Assembly (NCBI RefSeq): GCF_030062155.1
Contig: NZ_CP118267.1
Location: 372,001 to 436,000, forward strand
Origin: Pantoea sp. Lij88
Lineage (GTDB): Bacteria; Pseudomonadota; Gammaproteobacteria; Enterobacterales; Enterobacteriaceae
Direction: 5' to 3'
DNA length: 64,000 bases
Below are positions 36,118 through 45,560 of the stretch, in pieces (position 1 is the stretch's first letter; every line of letters starts with the position of its first letter). The translations under genes and the position numbers were made by a program. The notes under the pieces are model-generated. The model did no database searches and was not told where the DNA came from. It saw only the letters and a program-made list of their open reading frames with translations.

Positions 36118-37466
36118 TGCCGGTTCGCGGGATAACCGTACAGGATAAGGATCAGAGTGTGGCGATATCTTCCGATGAACATCTGGTGACGGCTAAGCGA
36201 CCGCGTCGTCATGCGACGACCGGTGCGCTGCTGGCACTGCTGCCTGGCTTCGGCCAGTTTTACCACCGCCAGTGGGCGAAAGGGCTGTGCTTTCTGATCC
36301 TGCTCAGCAGTTTTACTGGCGTCTTTCACGATTTTCTGCGTGAGGGATTCTGGGGGCTGTATACGCTGGGTGAATCGGTGCCGCGTGATAACTCCATTTT
36401 CCTGCTGGCAGTGGGGATTATCAGCGTGCTGATCGCCGCCTTCGGCGTGGCGGTCTGGGGTGTGTCGGTGCGCGACGCGTGGGTCAACGGCGTTAAACGC
36501 GATAAAGGCCAGCAGCTTAACAGCGTGCGTCAGCAGTATCAGTTACTGCTGCGCGACGGCTTCCCGTATCTGATGATTTCGCCGGGCTTTATTCTGCTGG
36601 TGTTTGTGGTGGTGTTTCCGATTCTGTTTGGTTTCGCCATCGCCTTCACCAACTACAACCTCTATCACACGCCCCCGGCGAAGCTGGTGGACTGGGTGGG
36701 GTTCAAAAACTTCATCAACATTTTCACGCTGTCGATCTGGCGCTCCACCTTCTTTGACGTGCTGCAATGGACGGTGGTCTGGACGCTGCTGGCGACCACG
36801 CTGCAGTGCACGGTGGGCGTGATGCTGGCGATTCTGGTGAATCAGAAAGACCTGCGCTTTAAACCGCTAATCCGGACCATCTTTATCCTGCCGTGGGCGG
36901 TGCCGGGCTTTGTGACCATTCTGGTGTTTGCCGGGATGTTCAACGACAGCTTTGGGGTGATCAACAACGCGATTCTCGACTTCTTTGGCATCGCGCCGAA
37001 AGCCTGGATGACCGATCCGTTCTGGACCAAAACGGCACTGATCATGATGCAGACCTGGCTGGGTTTCCCGTTTGTCTTCGCGATGACCACCGGTGTGCTG
37101 CAGGCGATCCCGGACGACCTCTATGAGGCGGCAATCATGGATGGCGCCAGCGCCTGGACGCGGCTGAAAACCATCACGCTGCCGCTGGTGCTCTACGCCA
37201 TTGCGCCGATCATCATCACGCAATACACCTTCAACTTTAATAATTTCAACATCATCTATCTGTTTAACAACGGCGGCCCGGCCGTGGCGGGATCGAATGC
37301 CGGAGGAACCGATATCCTGGTGTCGTGGATCTACAAGCTCACCATGTCGTCGTCGCAATACGCTATCGCGGCCACCATCACCATTCTGCTGTCGATTTTC
37401 GTGGTCGGTCTGGCGCTGTGGCAGTTCCGCGCGACCCGGTCGTTTAAACAAGATGAGATGGCGTAA
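36117..37466 (+). CDS. ganF: Galactooligosaccharide ABC permease, MalF type
   Basis: 449 residues, about eight membrane helices; the extra N-terminal part (about 35-125) is a MalF-like extension. EAA loop EAAIMDGASAWTRLKTITLP. It makes one half of the channel. The TAATG junction couples it to ganE. Confidence 0.9.
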   Translation: MPVRGITVQDKDQSVAISSDEHLVTAKRPRRHATTGALLALLPGFGQFYHRQWAKGLCFLILLSSFTGVFHDFLREGFWGLYTLGESVPRDNSIFLLAVGIISVLIAAFGVAVWGVSVRDAWVNGVKRDKGQQLNSVRQQYQLLLRDGFPYLMISPGFILLVFVVVFPILFGFAIAFTNYNLYHTPPAKLVDWVGFKNFINIFTLSIWRSTFFDVLQWTVVWTLLATTLQCTVGVMLAILVNQKDLRFKPLIRTIFILPWAVPGFVTILVFAGMFNDSFGVINNAILDFFGIAPKAWMTDPFWTKTALIMMQTWLGFPFVFAMTTGVLQAIPDDLYEAAIMDGASAWTRLKTITLPLVLYAIAPIIITQYTFNFNNFNIIYLFNNGGPAVAGSNAGGTDILVSWIYKLTMSSSQYAIAATITILLSIFVVGLALWQFRATRSFKQDEMA

Positions 37467-37476
37467 GGGAGCAGTT

Positions 37477-38328
37477 ATGGCGAAGTCCGGCAGTATTAAA
37501 CGCGAAAGGTGGATACGCCTGTCGCTGACCTGGCTGGTGGTGCTGGCCGTCTCGACCATCATCATCTATCCACTGGTCTGGACGGTTGGGGCATCACTGA
37601 ATGCAGGTAACAGCCTGCTCAGCAGTTCGATCATCCCGGAGAATGCGTCGCTGCAGCACTACCGCGACCTGTTCAACGGCACGGTGCCTTATATGACGTG
37701 GTACTGGAACTCGATGAAAATCAGTTTCCTGACCATGGTACTGACGCTCATCAGCGTCAGCTGTACCGCCTACGCCTTTTCCCGTTTTCGGTTCAAAGGG
37801 CGTCAGAACGGCCTGATGCTGTTTCTGCTGCTGCAGATGATTCCGCAGTTTTCGGCGCTGATAGCGATTTTTGTGCTGTCGCAGCTGCTGGGATTAATCA
37901 ACAGCCACCTGGCGCTGGTGCTGATCTACGTCGGCGGGATGATCCCGATGAACACCTATCTGATGAAGGGCTACCTCGACTCGATTCCCAAAGATCTGGA
38001 TGAGTCGGCGCGCATGGACGGGGCAGGCAATTTCCGCATCTTTGTGGAGATCATCATGCCGCTGTCGAAACCGATTCTGGCAGTCGTGGCGCTGTTCTCC
38101 TTCACCGGGCCGCTGGGCGATTTCATTCTCTCCAGCACCATCTTACGCACGCCGGAGCAGTTCACGCTGCCGATTGGCCTCTATAACCTGGTGTCGCAAA
38201 AAATGGGCGCCAGCTACACCACCTACGCGGCCGGTGCCGTGCTGATCGCCGTGCCGGTAGCGGTGTTCTATCTGGCCCTGCAGAAGTACTTCGTTTCCGG
38301 CCTGGCCTCAGGCAGTACTAAAGGATAA
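37477..38328 (+). CDS. ganG: Galactooligosaccharide ABC permease, MalG type
   Basis: 283 residues, six membrane helices, EAA loop DESARMDGAGNFRIFVEIIM. The ATG at 37477 is preceded by AAGGGAG; the open frame reaches further left only as a shadow of ganF. It forms the second channel half. Confidence 0.9.
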   Translation: MAKSGSIKRERWIRLSLTWLVVLAVSTIIIYPLVWTVGASLNAGNSLLSSSIIPENASLQHYRDLFNGTVPYMTWYWNSMKISFLTMVLTLISVSCTAYAFSRFRFKGRQNGLMLFLLLQMIPQFSALIAIFVLSQLLGLINSHLALVLIYVGGMIPMNTYLMKGYLDSIPKDLDESARMDGAGNFRIFVEIIMPLSKPILAVVALFSFTGPLGDFILSSTILRTPEQFTLPIGLYNLVSQKMGASYTTYAAGAVLIAVPVAVFYLALQKYFVSGLASGSTKG

Positions 38329-38331
38329 ATC

Positions 38332-39525
38332 ATGACGCCAAAAACATTGATTCTCGCCCTGGCGCTGGCCTGGGCGACACCGCTGCTCGCCGCCGATCAG
38401 CCTGTCATCGCCTCTGCCGGGCCGTGGCCCGCCGATTTTATCAAAGGTGCGGATATCTCCTCGCTGGCTGAGCTGGAGAAGCAGGGCGCGAAATTCTACA
38501 ACGCGGACAACCAGCAGCAGGATGCCATCGCCATCCTGAAAGCCAGCGGTATTAACACCATCCGGCTGCGGCTGTGGGTCGATCCCACCGACGACAGCGG
38601 TCACACCTACGGCGGTGGCGGCAACGATCTGGCGACCACGCTGGCGCTGGCGAAGCGCGTGAAAGCGGCGGGCCTGAAGCTGCTGCTGGATATCCATTAC
38701 AGCGATTTCTGGACCGATCCCGGCAAGCAGTTCAAGCCCAAAGCCTGGCAGTCGCTGACCTTTCCGCAGCTGGAAACGCAGGTGCATGACTATACGCGCG
38801 ACACCATCGCCCGCTTTAAAGCGGAAGGCGTGATGCCGGATATCGTGCAGATTGGCAATGAGCTGAATGGCGGCATGCTCTGGCCGGAAGGCAAGAGCTG
38901 GGGCCAGAACGGCGGCGAGTTCGATCGTCTGGCCGGTCTGCTGAAAGCCGGCATCAGCGGGCTGCGCGAAAACCTCAGCGATCCGCATCAGGTGAAGATC
39001 ATGCTGCATCTGGCCGAGGGCACGAAAAACGACATGTTCCGCTGGTGGTTTGACGAAATCGTTAAGCGTGATGTGCCGTTCGATGTGATTGGCCTGTCGA
39101 TGTACACCTACTGGAACGGACCCATCAGCGCCCTGAAAGCCAACATGGATGATATCTCCCGGCGCTATGACAAGGATGTGATGGTGGTGGAAGCGGCCTA
39201 CGGCTACACGCTGGAAAACTGTGACAACGCTGAGAACAGTTTCCAGGCTAAAGAAGAAAAAGCGGGCGGCTATCCCGGCACGGTTCAGGGTCAGGCGGCC
39301 TATCTGCATGACCTGATCAAAGCGGTGATGGCAGTGCCGGACCATCGCGGCAAGGGCGTGGTTTACTGGGAACCGGCGTGGATCCCCGCGCCCGGCAATA
39401 CCTGGGCGACTCCTGCTGGCATGAAATATATCCACGACGAATGGAAACAGGGTAACGCCCGCGAAAACCAGGCGCTGTTTGACTGTCACGGCAAGGCGCT
39501 GCCTTCGCTACAGGTTTTTCATTAA
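38332..39525 (+). CDS. ganA: GH53 arabinogalactan endo-beta-1,4-galactanase
   Basis: 397 residues. A signal peptide (cleavage after PLLAA) sends it to the periplasm. Family GH53 landmarks: FIKGADISSLAELEKQGAKF, NTIRLRLWVDP, the acid/base IGNELNGGMLWP (E177) and the nucleophile VVEAAYGYT (E287). It cuts beta-1,4-galactan side chains of pectin into short oligomers. The gene lies 3 bases after ganG. The name follows the Dickeya locus; in Bacillus the same enzyme is called GanB. Confidence 0.95.
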   Translation: MTPKTLILALALAWATPLLAADQPVIASAGPWPADFIKGADISSLAELEKQGAKFYNADNQQQDAIAILKASGINTIRLRLWVDPTDDSGHTYGGGGNDLATTLALAKRVKAAGLKLLLDIHYSDFWTDPGKQFKPKAWQSLTFPQLETQVHDYTRDTIARFKAEGVMPDIVQIGNELNGGMLWPEGKSWGQNGGEFDRLAGLLKAGISGLRENLSDPHQVKIMLHLAEGTKNDMFRWWFDEIVKRDVPFDVIGLSMYTYWNGPISALKANMDDISRRYDKDVMVVEAAYGYTLENCDNAENSFQAKEEKAGGYPGTVQGQAAYLHDLIKAVMAVPDHRGKGVVYWEPAWIPAPGNTWATPAGMKYIHDEWKQGNARENQALFDCHGKALPSLQVFH

Positions 39526-39528
39526 TTA

Positions 39529-39538
39529 TTAGCGCTAA
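39529..39538. promoter_or_regulatory. Short palindrome between ganA and ganB
   Basis: TTAGCGCTAA is a perfect 10-bp palindrome directly after the ganA stop. It could be a LacI-type half of a GanR site or chance; no second copy was found near ganE or ganL. Confidence 0.25.
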
Positions 39539-39566
39539 CGCTGATGTCTTCCTCTGAGGAACAGGT

Positions 39567-41627
39567 ATGAATAAATTTCCCCCGCTCAGCGCCCGGGTTA
39601 ACCGGCTGCTGCATGGTGCTGACTACAATCCGGAACAGTGGGTGCACCAGCCGGGCATTATTGATGACGACGTGGCAATGATGAAGCAGGCAAACTGTAA
39701 CGTTATGTCGGTGGGTATTTTCAGCTGGGCGAAGCTGGAGCCGGAAGAGGGACGCTATGAGTTTGGCTGGCTGGATGAGGTGATCGATACGCTGTGGCTG
39801 CAGGGAATTTCTGTGTTTCTTGCGACCCCGAGCGGGGCGCGTCCGGCCTGGATGTCGCAGGCGTATCCGGAGGTGTTACGCGTGGGGCGCGATCGCGTAC
39901 CCGCCCTGCATGGCGGCCGTCATAATCACTGTATGACTTCGCCGGTCTATCGCCAGAAAGTGCAGGCGATGAACAGCCGGCTGGCGGCGCGCTATGCGCA
40001 TCATCCGGCGGTGATCGGCTGGCATATTTCCAACGAGTATGGCGGCGAGTGTCACTGCGATCGCTGTCAGGAGGCGTTTCGCGGCTGGCTGCAGCGGCGC
40101 TATGAGACGCTGGAGAGGCTGAATTTCGCCTGGTGGAGCGATTTCTGGAGTCACACGTATAGCGACTGGTCTCAGATTGTCTCGCCTGCGCCACAGGGTG
40201 AGATGTCGATTCATGGCCTGAATCTGGACTGGCGACGATTTATGACCGCGCAGGTGACGGACTTCTGCCGGGAGGAGATTAAACCGCTGAAGCAGGCCAA
40301 TCCCGATCTGCCTGCCACCACCAATTTCATGGAGTATTTCTACGACTACGATTACTGGACGCTGGCTTCGGCGCTCGATTTTATCTCGTGGGACAGCTAC
40401 CCGATGTGGCACAACGAGAAGGATGAGACCACGCTCGCCTGTTATACCGCGATGTATCACGATTTGATGCGCACGCTGAAGCAGGGCAAGCCGTTCGTGC
40501 TGATGGAGTCGACGCCGGGCGCGACGAACTGGCAGCCGACCAGCAAGTTAAAGAAACCGGGGATGCATATTCTGTCGTCACTGCAGGCGGTGGCGCATGG
40601 TGCGGACGCGGTACAGTATTTCCAGTGGCGCAAGAGCCGGGGTTCGGTCGAGAAGTTTCATGGCGCCGTCGTCGATCATGTCGGTCATCTGGATACGCGC
40701 ACCGGTCGTGAAGTGATTGAACTGGGCCGGATGCTGGCCGCGATGACGCCGGTAATGGGCAGTCGGGTTGAGGCCCGGGTGGCGATTATTTTTGACTGGG
40801 AGAGTCGCTGGGCGATGGATAACGCGCAGGGACCGCGCAATCTCGGCCTGCATTATGAGCGCACGGTAAACGAGCATTATCGGGCGTTCTGGGAACAGGG
40901 CGTTGCGGTCGATGTGATTAACGGCGACAGCGATTTCAGCGGTTACGATCTGGTGATTGCGCCGATGCTGTATATGGTGCGCGACGGTTTTGCGGCGCGA
41001 GCAGAAGCGCATGTTGAGCGGGGCGGGCATTTCGTGGCCAGCTACTGGAGCGGCATCGTGAATGAGAGCGATCTTTGTTATTCCGGCGGGTTCCCTGGGC
41101 CGCTGCGGCCGCTGCTCGGCATCTGGTCAGAAGAGATCGACAGTCTGACCGATGAGGAGTTTAACGGCGTGCGCGGTGTGCGCGGCAATGAGCTGGGGTT
41201 GAGCGGGCCGTATCAGGCACGGGAGCTTTGCGAGCATATCCATCTGGAGGGCGCGACTGCGCTGGCCACTTACGAGAGTGATTTTTATGCCGGCACCCCG
41301 GCGGTGACGGTGAACCGTGTCGGTCAGGGGAAAGCCTGGTATATCGCGTCGCGTAATGATCTGCCGTTCCATCGGGATTTTTATGCTGCGCTGATTAAGC
41401 AGCTGGGGTTGCCGCGTGCGCTGGCGAGTGATTTGCCGCCGGGCGTGGTGGTGCAACGCCGAACGGATGGCGAGCAGGCGTTTCTGTTTGTGCAGAACTT
41501 TACGGCGCAGGTGCAGCAGGTGTCATTGCCTGCCGGGCTGACGGATTTGGTTGATGGCGCAGGTGTTGGGGAATCGCTGACGCTGGGGCCGTGGGGGTGC
41601 AGAGTTTTGAGTGTGCCACTGGTGTAG
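39567..41627 (+). CDS. ganB: GH42 beta-galactosidase
   Basis: 686 residues without signal peptide, hence cytosolic. GH42 features: LLHGADYNPEQW, the acid/base WHISNEYGGECHC (E157), the nucleophile VLMESTPG (E314) and a Cys cluster (C-H-C-D-R-C) of the zinc site. It releases galactose from imported oligogalactans. AGGAACAGGT precedes the ATG. Name as in Dickeya (GanB). Confidence 0.95.
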   Translation: MNKFPPLSARVNRLLHGADYNPEQWVHQPGIIDDDVAMMKQANCNVMSVGIFSWAKLEPEEGRYEFGWLDEVIDTLWLQGISVFLATPSGARPAWMSQAYPEVLRVGRDRVPALHGGRHNHCMTSPVYRQKVQAMNSRLAARYAHHPAVIGWHISNEYGGECHCDRCQEAFRGWLQRRYETLERLNFAWWSDFWSHTYSDWSQIVSPAPQGEMSIHGLNLDWRRFMTAQVTDFCREEIKPLKQANPDLPATTNFMEYFYDYDYWTLASALDFISWDSYPMWHNEKDETTLACYTAMYHDLMRTLKQGKPFVLMESTPGATNWQPTSKLKKPGMHILSSLQAVAHGADAVQYFQWRKSRGSVEKFHGAVVDHVGHLDTRTGREVIELGRMLAAMTPVMGSRVEARVAIIFDWESRWAMDNAQGPRNLGLHYERTVNEHYRAFWEQGVAVDVINGDSDFSGYDLVIAPMLYMVRDGFAARAEAHVERGGHFVASYWSGIVNESDLCYSGGFPGPLRPLLGIWSEEIDSLTDEEFNGVRGVRGNELGLSGPYQARELCEHIHLEGATALATYESDFYAGTPAVTVNRVGQGKAWYIASRNDLPFHRDFYAALIKQLGLPRALASDLPPGVVVQRRTDGEQAFLFVQNFTAQVQQVSLPAGLTDLVDGAGVGESLTLGPWGCRVLSVPLV

Positions 41628-41689
41628 GGCTACTCAGGCTCAGGGGCAGGTTTGTTGGCGATTGCTGGCAGTCTGCTTACCGGCTCAGA

Positions 41690-41786
41690 GGGCATATGCC
41701 TTCCGCAAAGATGCAAAAGACGGCATCCCTGCCCGCTCAGCACGGGCCGTCCCTGGCCCGTGATGCTTTGCTACAGGCATATGCCC
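41690..41786. repeat. Nested inverted repeat of about 97 bases
   Basis: Outer arms GGGCATATGCCT (41690-41701) and AGGCATATGCCC (41775-41786) are perfect 12-bp complements. Inside, CACGGGCC-N6-GGCCCGTG (41741-41762) makes a second 8-bp stem. The element lies between ganB and the EIIB gene and encodes no protein. It may fold as a structured 3' end of the gan mRNA or be a dispersed repeat. Confidence 0.6.
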
Positions 41787-41950
41787 CATCGCTTTTGAGA
41801 CCGGGCATTGTCTGTAGGAATAGCTGGGTTTTACTCTTGATGTAGGGCAGGTTTTTTAGAGCCTGATTGCAGGATGGGTGCACGAAGCGTGTATATTCTG
41901 TGAGCGGTCCCGAGCCTGTACCCCTCGTTTTCGGTTATCAGTCATGAGTG

Positions 41951-41975
41951 GCGGGCAGCAGCCCGCCTTTTTATT
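41951..41975 (+). terminator. Rho-independent terminator just before the EIIB ribosome-binding site
   Basis: GCGGGC-AGCA-GCCCGC followed by CTTTTTATT. The EIIB Shine-Dalgarno AAGGAGA starts only a few bases later, so the hairpin either isolates EIIB from gan transcription or acts as an attenuator in its leader. Confidence 0.75.
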
Positions 41976-41992
41976 ATCTGAAGGAGAACAAC

Positions 41993-42307
41993 ATGGTGAG
42001 TCTGAAATCGTTTAAGCAATATTTCAGTCGGCAGCCGCTGACGGTGGAAGAGCTTGAAGTAGACAGTGAGCTCCTGGAGCGTCTGGTGAACTGCTTTGGC
42101 GGACGTGAGAATATTGAGCAGGTAGACGCCTGTTTAACGCGGCTTCGCGTGAAGGTGAGGTCGCTGAAGGCGGTGGATACGGCGGGATTGCAGAAAGCCG
42201 GAGCGATTGGCGTAGTGATTCTGGGGCATGAGGTTCATGCGATCTTTGGTAAGCAGTCTGACCAGCTGCGTCAGCTTCTCGAAGCCCGTTTCTTCAGGCC
42301 GGAATAA
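41993..42307 (+). CDS. Orphan PTS glucose-type EIIB domain protein
   Basis: 104 residues forming a single EIIB domain: LLERLVNCFGGRENIEQVDA followed by the phospho-cysteine motif CLTRLRVKV (C47). The EIIC and EIIA partners are absent nearby. Free-standing EIIB proteins may be regulatory or serve a remote EIIC. The ATG follows AAGGAGAACAAC. It sits between the galactan operon and the porin gene but has its own leader with a terminator. Confidence 0.85.
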   Translation: MVSLKSFKQYFSRQPLTVEELEVDSELLERLVNCFGGRENIEQVDACLTRLRVKVRSLKAVDTAGLQKAGAIGVVILGHEVHAIFGKQSDQLRQLLEARFFRPE

Positions 42308-42330
42308 CACGCCGCTGTAAAATACGAAGT

Positions 42331-42361
42331 AAAAAAAATGGATAACCGTCGCCGGTTATCC
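42331..42361 (-). terminator. Terminator of the porin gene
   Basis: On the minus strand GGATAACC-N6-GGTTATCC is followed by a run of eight T after two bases. It ends the ganL transcript 55 bases past its stop. Confidence 0.8.
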
Positions 42362-42415
42362 AAATAAGCCCCTGCATAAGAGCTTAACAATGATCACAAT
42401 GAGGAGACTGCGTGG

Positions 42416-43678
42416 TTACCACCAGGCTTCGACCTGTACGCCGAAGTTCCAGGTGTTGTTACTGGTGTTGTCTTTGAAGCTATGTCCATCTTCTGAGTCA
42501 TTCAGGTAAGAGGCAAACAGACGCAGTTCCGGACGTGACATAAACTCGGGACCGGCTGCCAGGCCCAGCGCCAGCGTATATTTCTGACCCGCCTGTCTGT
42601 AGTCGCTGCCCACTTTGTTCTCATCTTTCTGCCAAAAGCTGCCGACCTCGCCAATGCCGCGAACATACTGGGTGAACTGATACTGTCCCCGGCCCACCAG
42701 CGACAGCAGGGTACTTTTGCTGGTCTGCGCGGTCACATCATCCGCTGAACCCCAGGTGAAGACCTGATTAATGGAGAACTTGTCGGTAATCGGCAGCAGG
42801 CCGGTGTTGATCACGCGGTAGCCGGTGGCGTTTTGGGTATCGTTCCACATGTCATACCAGCCGCCGCCCTGCGAAATCATGTTCTGCGCCAGGCCTTTGT
42901 TGGCGTACTGGAACACCAGTTTCTGATAGCCGCCCCACACGTCCTGACTGATTTCACTGGTGACCATAACGCCGTTATCCGCGTCATACAGGCCACCATA
43001 TTCTTTCTGTTTGTTGGTGGTGTTCGGCATCGCGTAATCAATACCGAACTCCGTCCACGCGCCGCTCCAGGGTGTCCAGCCGGCATAGCGCAGATCGAGG
43101 TAGTTGATGTTGACGTCGTTATCGCCATCGACGCGGTAATCCACGTCATTCGCATCGCCACGAATCCACGCAAATGAAATAGCGCCCGGACCCAGCGTGT
43201 AGTTTTCGATACCGGCGCCCGAGCCGGAGATATTCCAGTATTTGGTATCAATGATGTGCAGATCGTGACGCTGGTAGTAGCGCTTACCGCCCCAGATCAC
43301 CGCATCCTTGTCACCCGGCACCAGCCCTTTAATCTGCAGGTTCAGCTGACGTAAACCAAACTGTGCGTCGTCGCCGAAGGTGGTTTCGTTATCGTTAGAG
43401 CCGTCGGAGAACATGCTGACCATGGTGTCGACGTAGAAACTGACATCATCCTTTTTGTAGACCTCGCTGCCAAGTTCAACCTCGCCATAGGTGTCGGCTT
43501 CGTTGCCCAGACGGCCCACCTTGTTCTTTTGATACTCTTCAATACCGCCATCCTGCGATACGCCCACGCCACCACGCAGATAGCCATGGAAATCAATGTT
43601 GTCGATAGCGGCATAGAGCGTCGGGGAGGTCAGGGCCGCAGCAAGCGCCACAGCAGCAGTACGTAACCTTGTTTCCAT
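42416..43678 (-). CDS. ganL: LamB-like outer-membrane oligogalactan porin
   Basis: 420 residues. Signal peptide ends TLYA-AID. The mature start IDNIDFHGYLRGGVGVSQDG is the LamB first strand; KVGRLGNEADTYGEVELGSE, YYQRHDLHIIDTKYWNISGS (the sugar-slide region) and the terminal aromatic W complete an 18-strand maltoporin. Given its place between galactan genes and ganR it should admit galactooligomers. The start at 43678 removes 35 non-signal residues. Confidence 0.88.
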   Translation of the reverse strand: METRLRTAAVALAAALTSPTLYAAIDNIDFHGYLRGGVGVSQDGGIEEYQKNKVGRLGNEADTYGEVELGSEVYKKDDVSFYVDTMVSMFSDGSNDNETTFGDDAQFGLRQLNLQIKGLVPGDKDAVIWGGKRYYQRHDLHIIDTKYWNISGSGAGIENYTLGPGAISFAWIRGDANDVDYRVDGDNDVNINYLDLRYAGWTPWSGAWTEFGIDYAMPNTTNKQKEYGGLYDADNGVMVTSEISQDVWGGYQKLVFQYANKGLAQNMISQGGGWYDMWNDTQNATGYRVINTGLLPITDKFSINQVFTWGSADDVTAQTSKSTLLSLVGRGQYQFTQYVRGIGEVGSFWQKDENKVGSDYRQAGQKYTLALGLAAGPEFMSRPELRLFASYLNDSEDGHSFKDNTSNNTWNFGVQVEAWW

Positions 43679-43732
43679 GTTATCCTCAATTTTATTTGTA
43701 ATACGTTCACATGACAGCGGCAGTAAACGCCT

Positions 43733-43752
43733 TTTGTCAGATTGGTGACAAA
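43733..43752. promoter_or_regulatory. Perfect inverted repeat in the ganL-ganR divergent region
   Basis: TTTGTCA-N6-TGACAAA, 20 bp, lies 55 bases upstream of the ganL ATG. It is a candidate operator, possibly for GanR. Confidence 0.45.
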
Positions 43753-43809
43753 CAAAATCGCGATAATGTGTGATGCACTGCAAATAAAGTGGCGGTATTT
43801 GTAACGATT

Positions 43810-43825
43810 AGTGAATCAGATCACC
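43810..43825. promoter_or_regulatory. Candidate CRP site upstream of ganL and ganR
   Basis: AGTGA-N6-TCACC matches the CRP consensus at 8 of 10. It lies 132 bases upstream of the ganL ATG and 119 upstream of ganR. Confidence 0.45.
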
Positions 43826-43943
43826 AAATTTTACTATGTGAAGGTATTACTTTTATTTTTTATTCGCGCAATGTGACTGCGACAGTCTGGCTTAACTACT
43901 GCCTGTGATACCATTCCGCTATCGGTCATCAGAGATGCGAATT

Positions 43944-45014
43944 ATGAAATCAAAAAATGCCACCTTAGAGGACGTCGCCCGTCATGCTGGCGTGTCGTAT
44001 CAGACGGTATCAAGGGTTCTGAATAAGTCGGCAAATGTCTCGGAATCAACGCGGCGCAAGGTGGAACAGTCAATTGAGACCCTGCGCTACGTGCCTAACC
44101 GACTGGCGCAGCAGCTGGTGGGGAAGCAGAGTACGACGCTGGGTCTGGTGACCACATCGCTGGCTTTACATGCGCCATCACAGGTGGCCGCTGCGGTGAA
44201 ACGTTATGCCAACGCAGCGGACTATCAGGTGCTGATTGCCATGATTGATGAGAACGTCAATCAAAGTCTGCAGAATTGTATCAATGAGCTGAAGTCTCAG
44301 CGGGTGGATAAGGTCATCATCAACGTCCCGCTGGAGAGCAGCGACGCTGAAAAGATTGTGCAGGAGAACGAAGACATCCTCTGCCTGTTCCTGGATGTGG
44401 ATCCCTACAGCTCGGTGTTTAACGTTTCGTTTAACCCGGCTGATGGCACCCGCGCCAGCGTTAAATATCTCTATGAACAGGGGCATCGCGAATTTGCGCT
44501 GCTGGCCGGGCCTGAGCAGTCCGTCTCCGCCAATCTGCGGTTAAAGAGCTGGCTGGATACGCTGGAAAGTTACCGGCTGAAGCCCGTCAGTGTCAGTCAC
44601 GGCAACTGGGATGCCCAGAGTGGGTATAACGGCGTGCTGCAACTGTTGCGGGAAGCGCCGGAGTTTAGTGCGCTGCTGGTGGGTAACGATCAGATGGCGC
44701 TGGGTGTGCTGAGCGCGCTGCATCAGCGCGGCGTGGCGGTGCCGGGTCAGATTTCGGTGATTGGCTATGATGACACCTATGAAAGCGCCTTCTTCCATCC
44801 GGCGCTGACGACGGTGTCGCTGGATCTGGATTTGCAGGGCAAGGAGGCGGTTGCGCGTCTGTTGTTAGCCAGTGAGCAGGATGAGCAGCGCTCCTCCTCG
44901 ATTCTGCCCGCAAAGCTGGTGGTGCGCAGTTCGACCGGCAGCGCCGGGCAGCAGCAGCGCGATTTAAAGCAGATAGCCGAACAGCTACGGCTGCTCGCAA
45001 GCAAGCTTGAGTAG
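43944..45014 (+). CDS. ganR: LacI-family regulator of galactan use
   Basis: 356 residues starting MKSKNATLEDVARHAGVSYQ, the LacI HTH with hinge helix (YVPNRLAQQLVGKQ). The ligand domain resembles GalR/LacI. It lies divergent from ganL and should repress gan genes until a galactose-oligomer ligand binds. The ATG at 43944 is preferred because the upstream 13 residues are not conserved. Confidence 0.88.
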   Translation: MKSKNATLEDVARHAGVSYQTVSRVLNKSANVSESTRRKVEQSIETLRYVPNRLAQQLVGKQSTTLGLVTTSLALHAPSQVAAAVKRYANAADYQVLIAMIDENVNQSLQNCINELKSQRVDKVIINVPLESSDAEKIVQENEDILCLFLDVDPYSSVFNVSFNPADGTRASVKYLYEQGHREFALLAGPEQSVSANLRLKSWLDTLESYRLKPVSVSHGNWDAQSGYNGVLQLLREAPEFSALLVGNDQMALGVLSALHQRGVAVPGQISVIGYDDTYESAFFHPALTTVSLDLDLQGKEAVARLLLASEQDEQRSSSILPAKLVVRSSTGSAGQQQRDLKQIAEQLRLLASKLE

Positions 45015-45198
45015 TACGGCAATCCATGAAGATAAAAAAAGCACATGAACGCACCGCTGCTATGCTCAGATCAGGACAATTATTCTGAATGTCGGACAAC
45101 TTACCTGGTCGTCTGATGCTGTAGCGACGTGCATACTGATGCGCGGTAAGGCTACCGATACATTCAGCCCGCTTTCTCTGGCTTCAGGGAGTGACATT

Positions 45199-45525
45199 AT
45201 GTTGTGGCTCGAACAGGGACTTTACCTCAGGATTGAAGAGTTAGCGCATGGCCCCAGGCCGCTGCCGCTTTCCAGTGGCTTTACCCCGCAGACGGCATAT
45301 CGCGCGCTGGGATGTTTTAACCCCTCTGAAACTTCAGATGCCTACTACATTCTTTCAAATGACCGCGATGAAATATGGTTTATCTGTAACCGGCATCTGA
45401 GAACCGTCTGCCTTGATGCCAGTAACACCGCCTTTCGGGTGAATCTGCAGGAGCCTGCAGAGCGTCTTCCGGTACTTTCCGCCGCGCCCGATAGCCATTT
45501 CATCTCCTTTGAACGTCCAGTCTGA
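45199..45525 (+). CDS. Hypothetical small protein
   Basis: About 108 residues from the ATG at 45199 (MLWLEQGLYLRIEELAHGPR), with AGGGAG upstream. One compact soluble domain, no motif recognised. The composition fits its neighbours, so it is likely real. Confidence 0.6.
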   Translation: MLWLEQGLYLRIEELAHGPRPLPLSSGFTPQTAYRALGCFNPSETSDAYYILSNDRDEIWFICNRHLRTVCLDASNTAFRVNLQEPAERLPVLSAAPDSHFISFERPV

Positions 45526-45560
45526 TTTGGCAATCTTTGGGTTACGATGCAACAGAGATT

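Noticed and set aside
36867-37565. 232-codon minus-strand frame opposite ganF
   Set aside because: His/Arg/Asp-rich antisense shadow of a membrane permease gene.
38308-39489. 393-codon minus-strand frame opposite ganA
   Set aside because: Antisense to a GH53 enzyme with catalytic residues in place; no ribosome-binding site or family.
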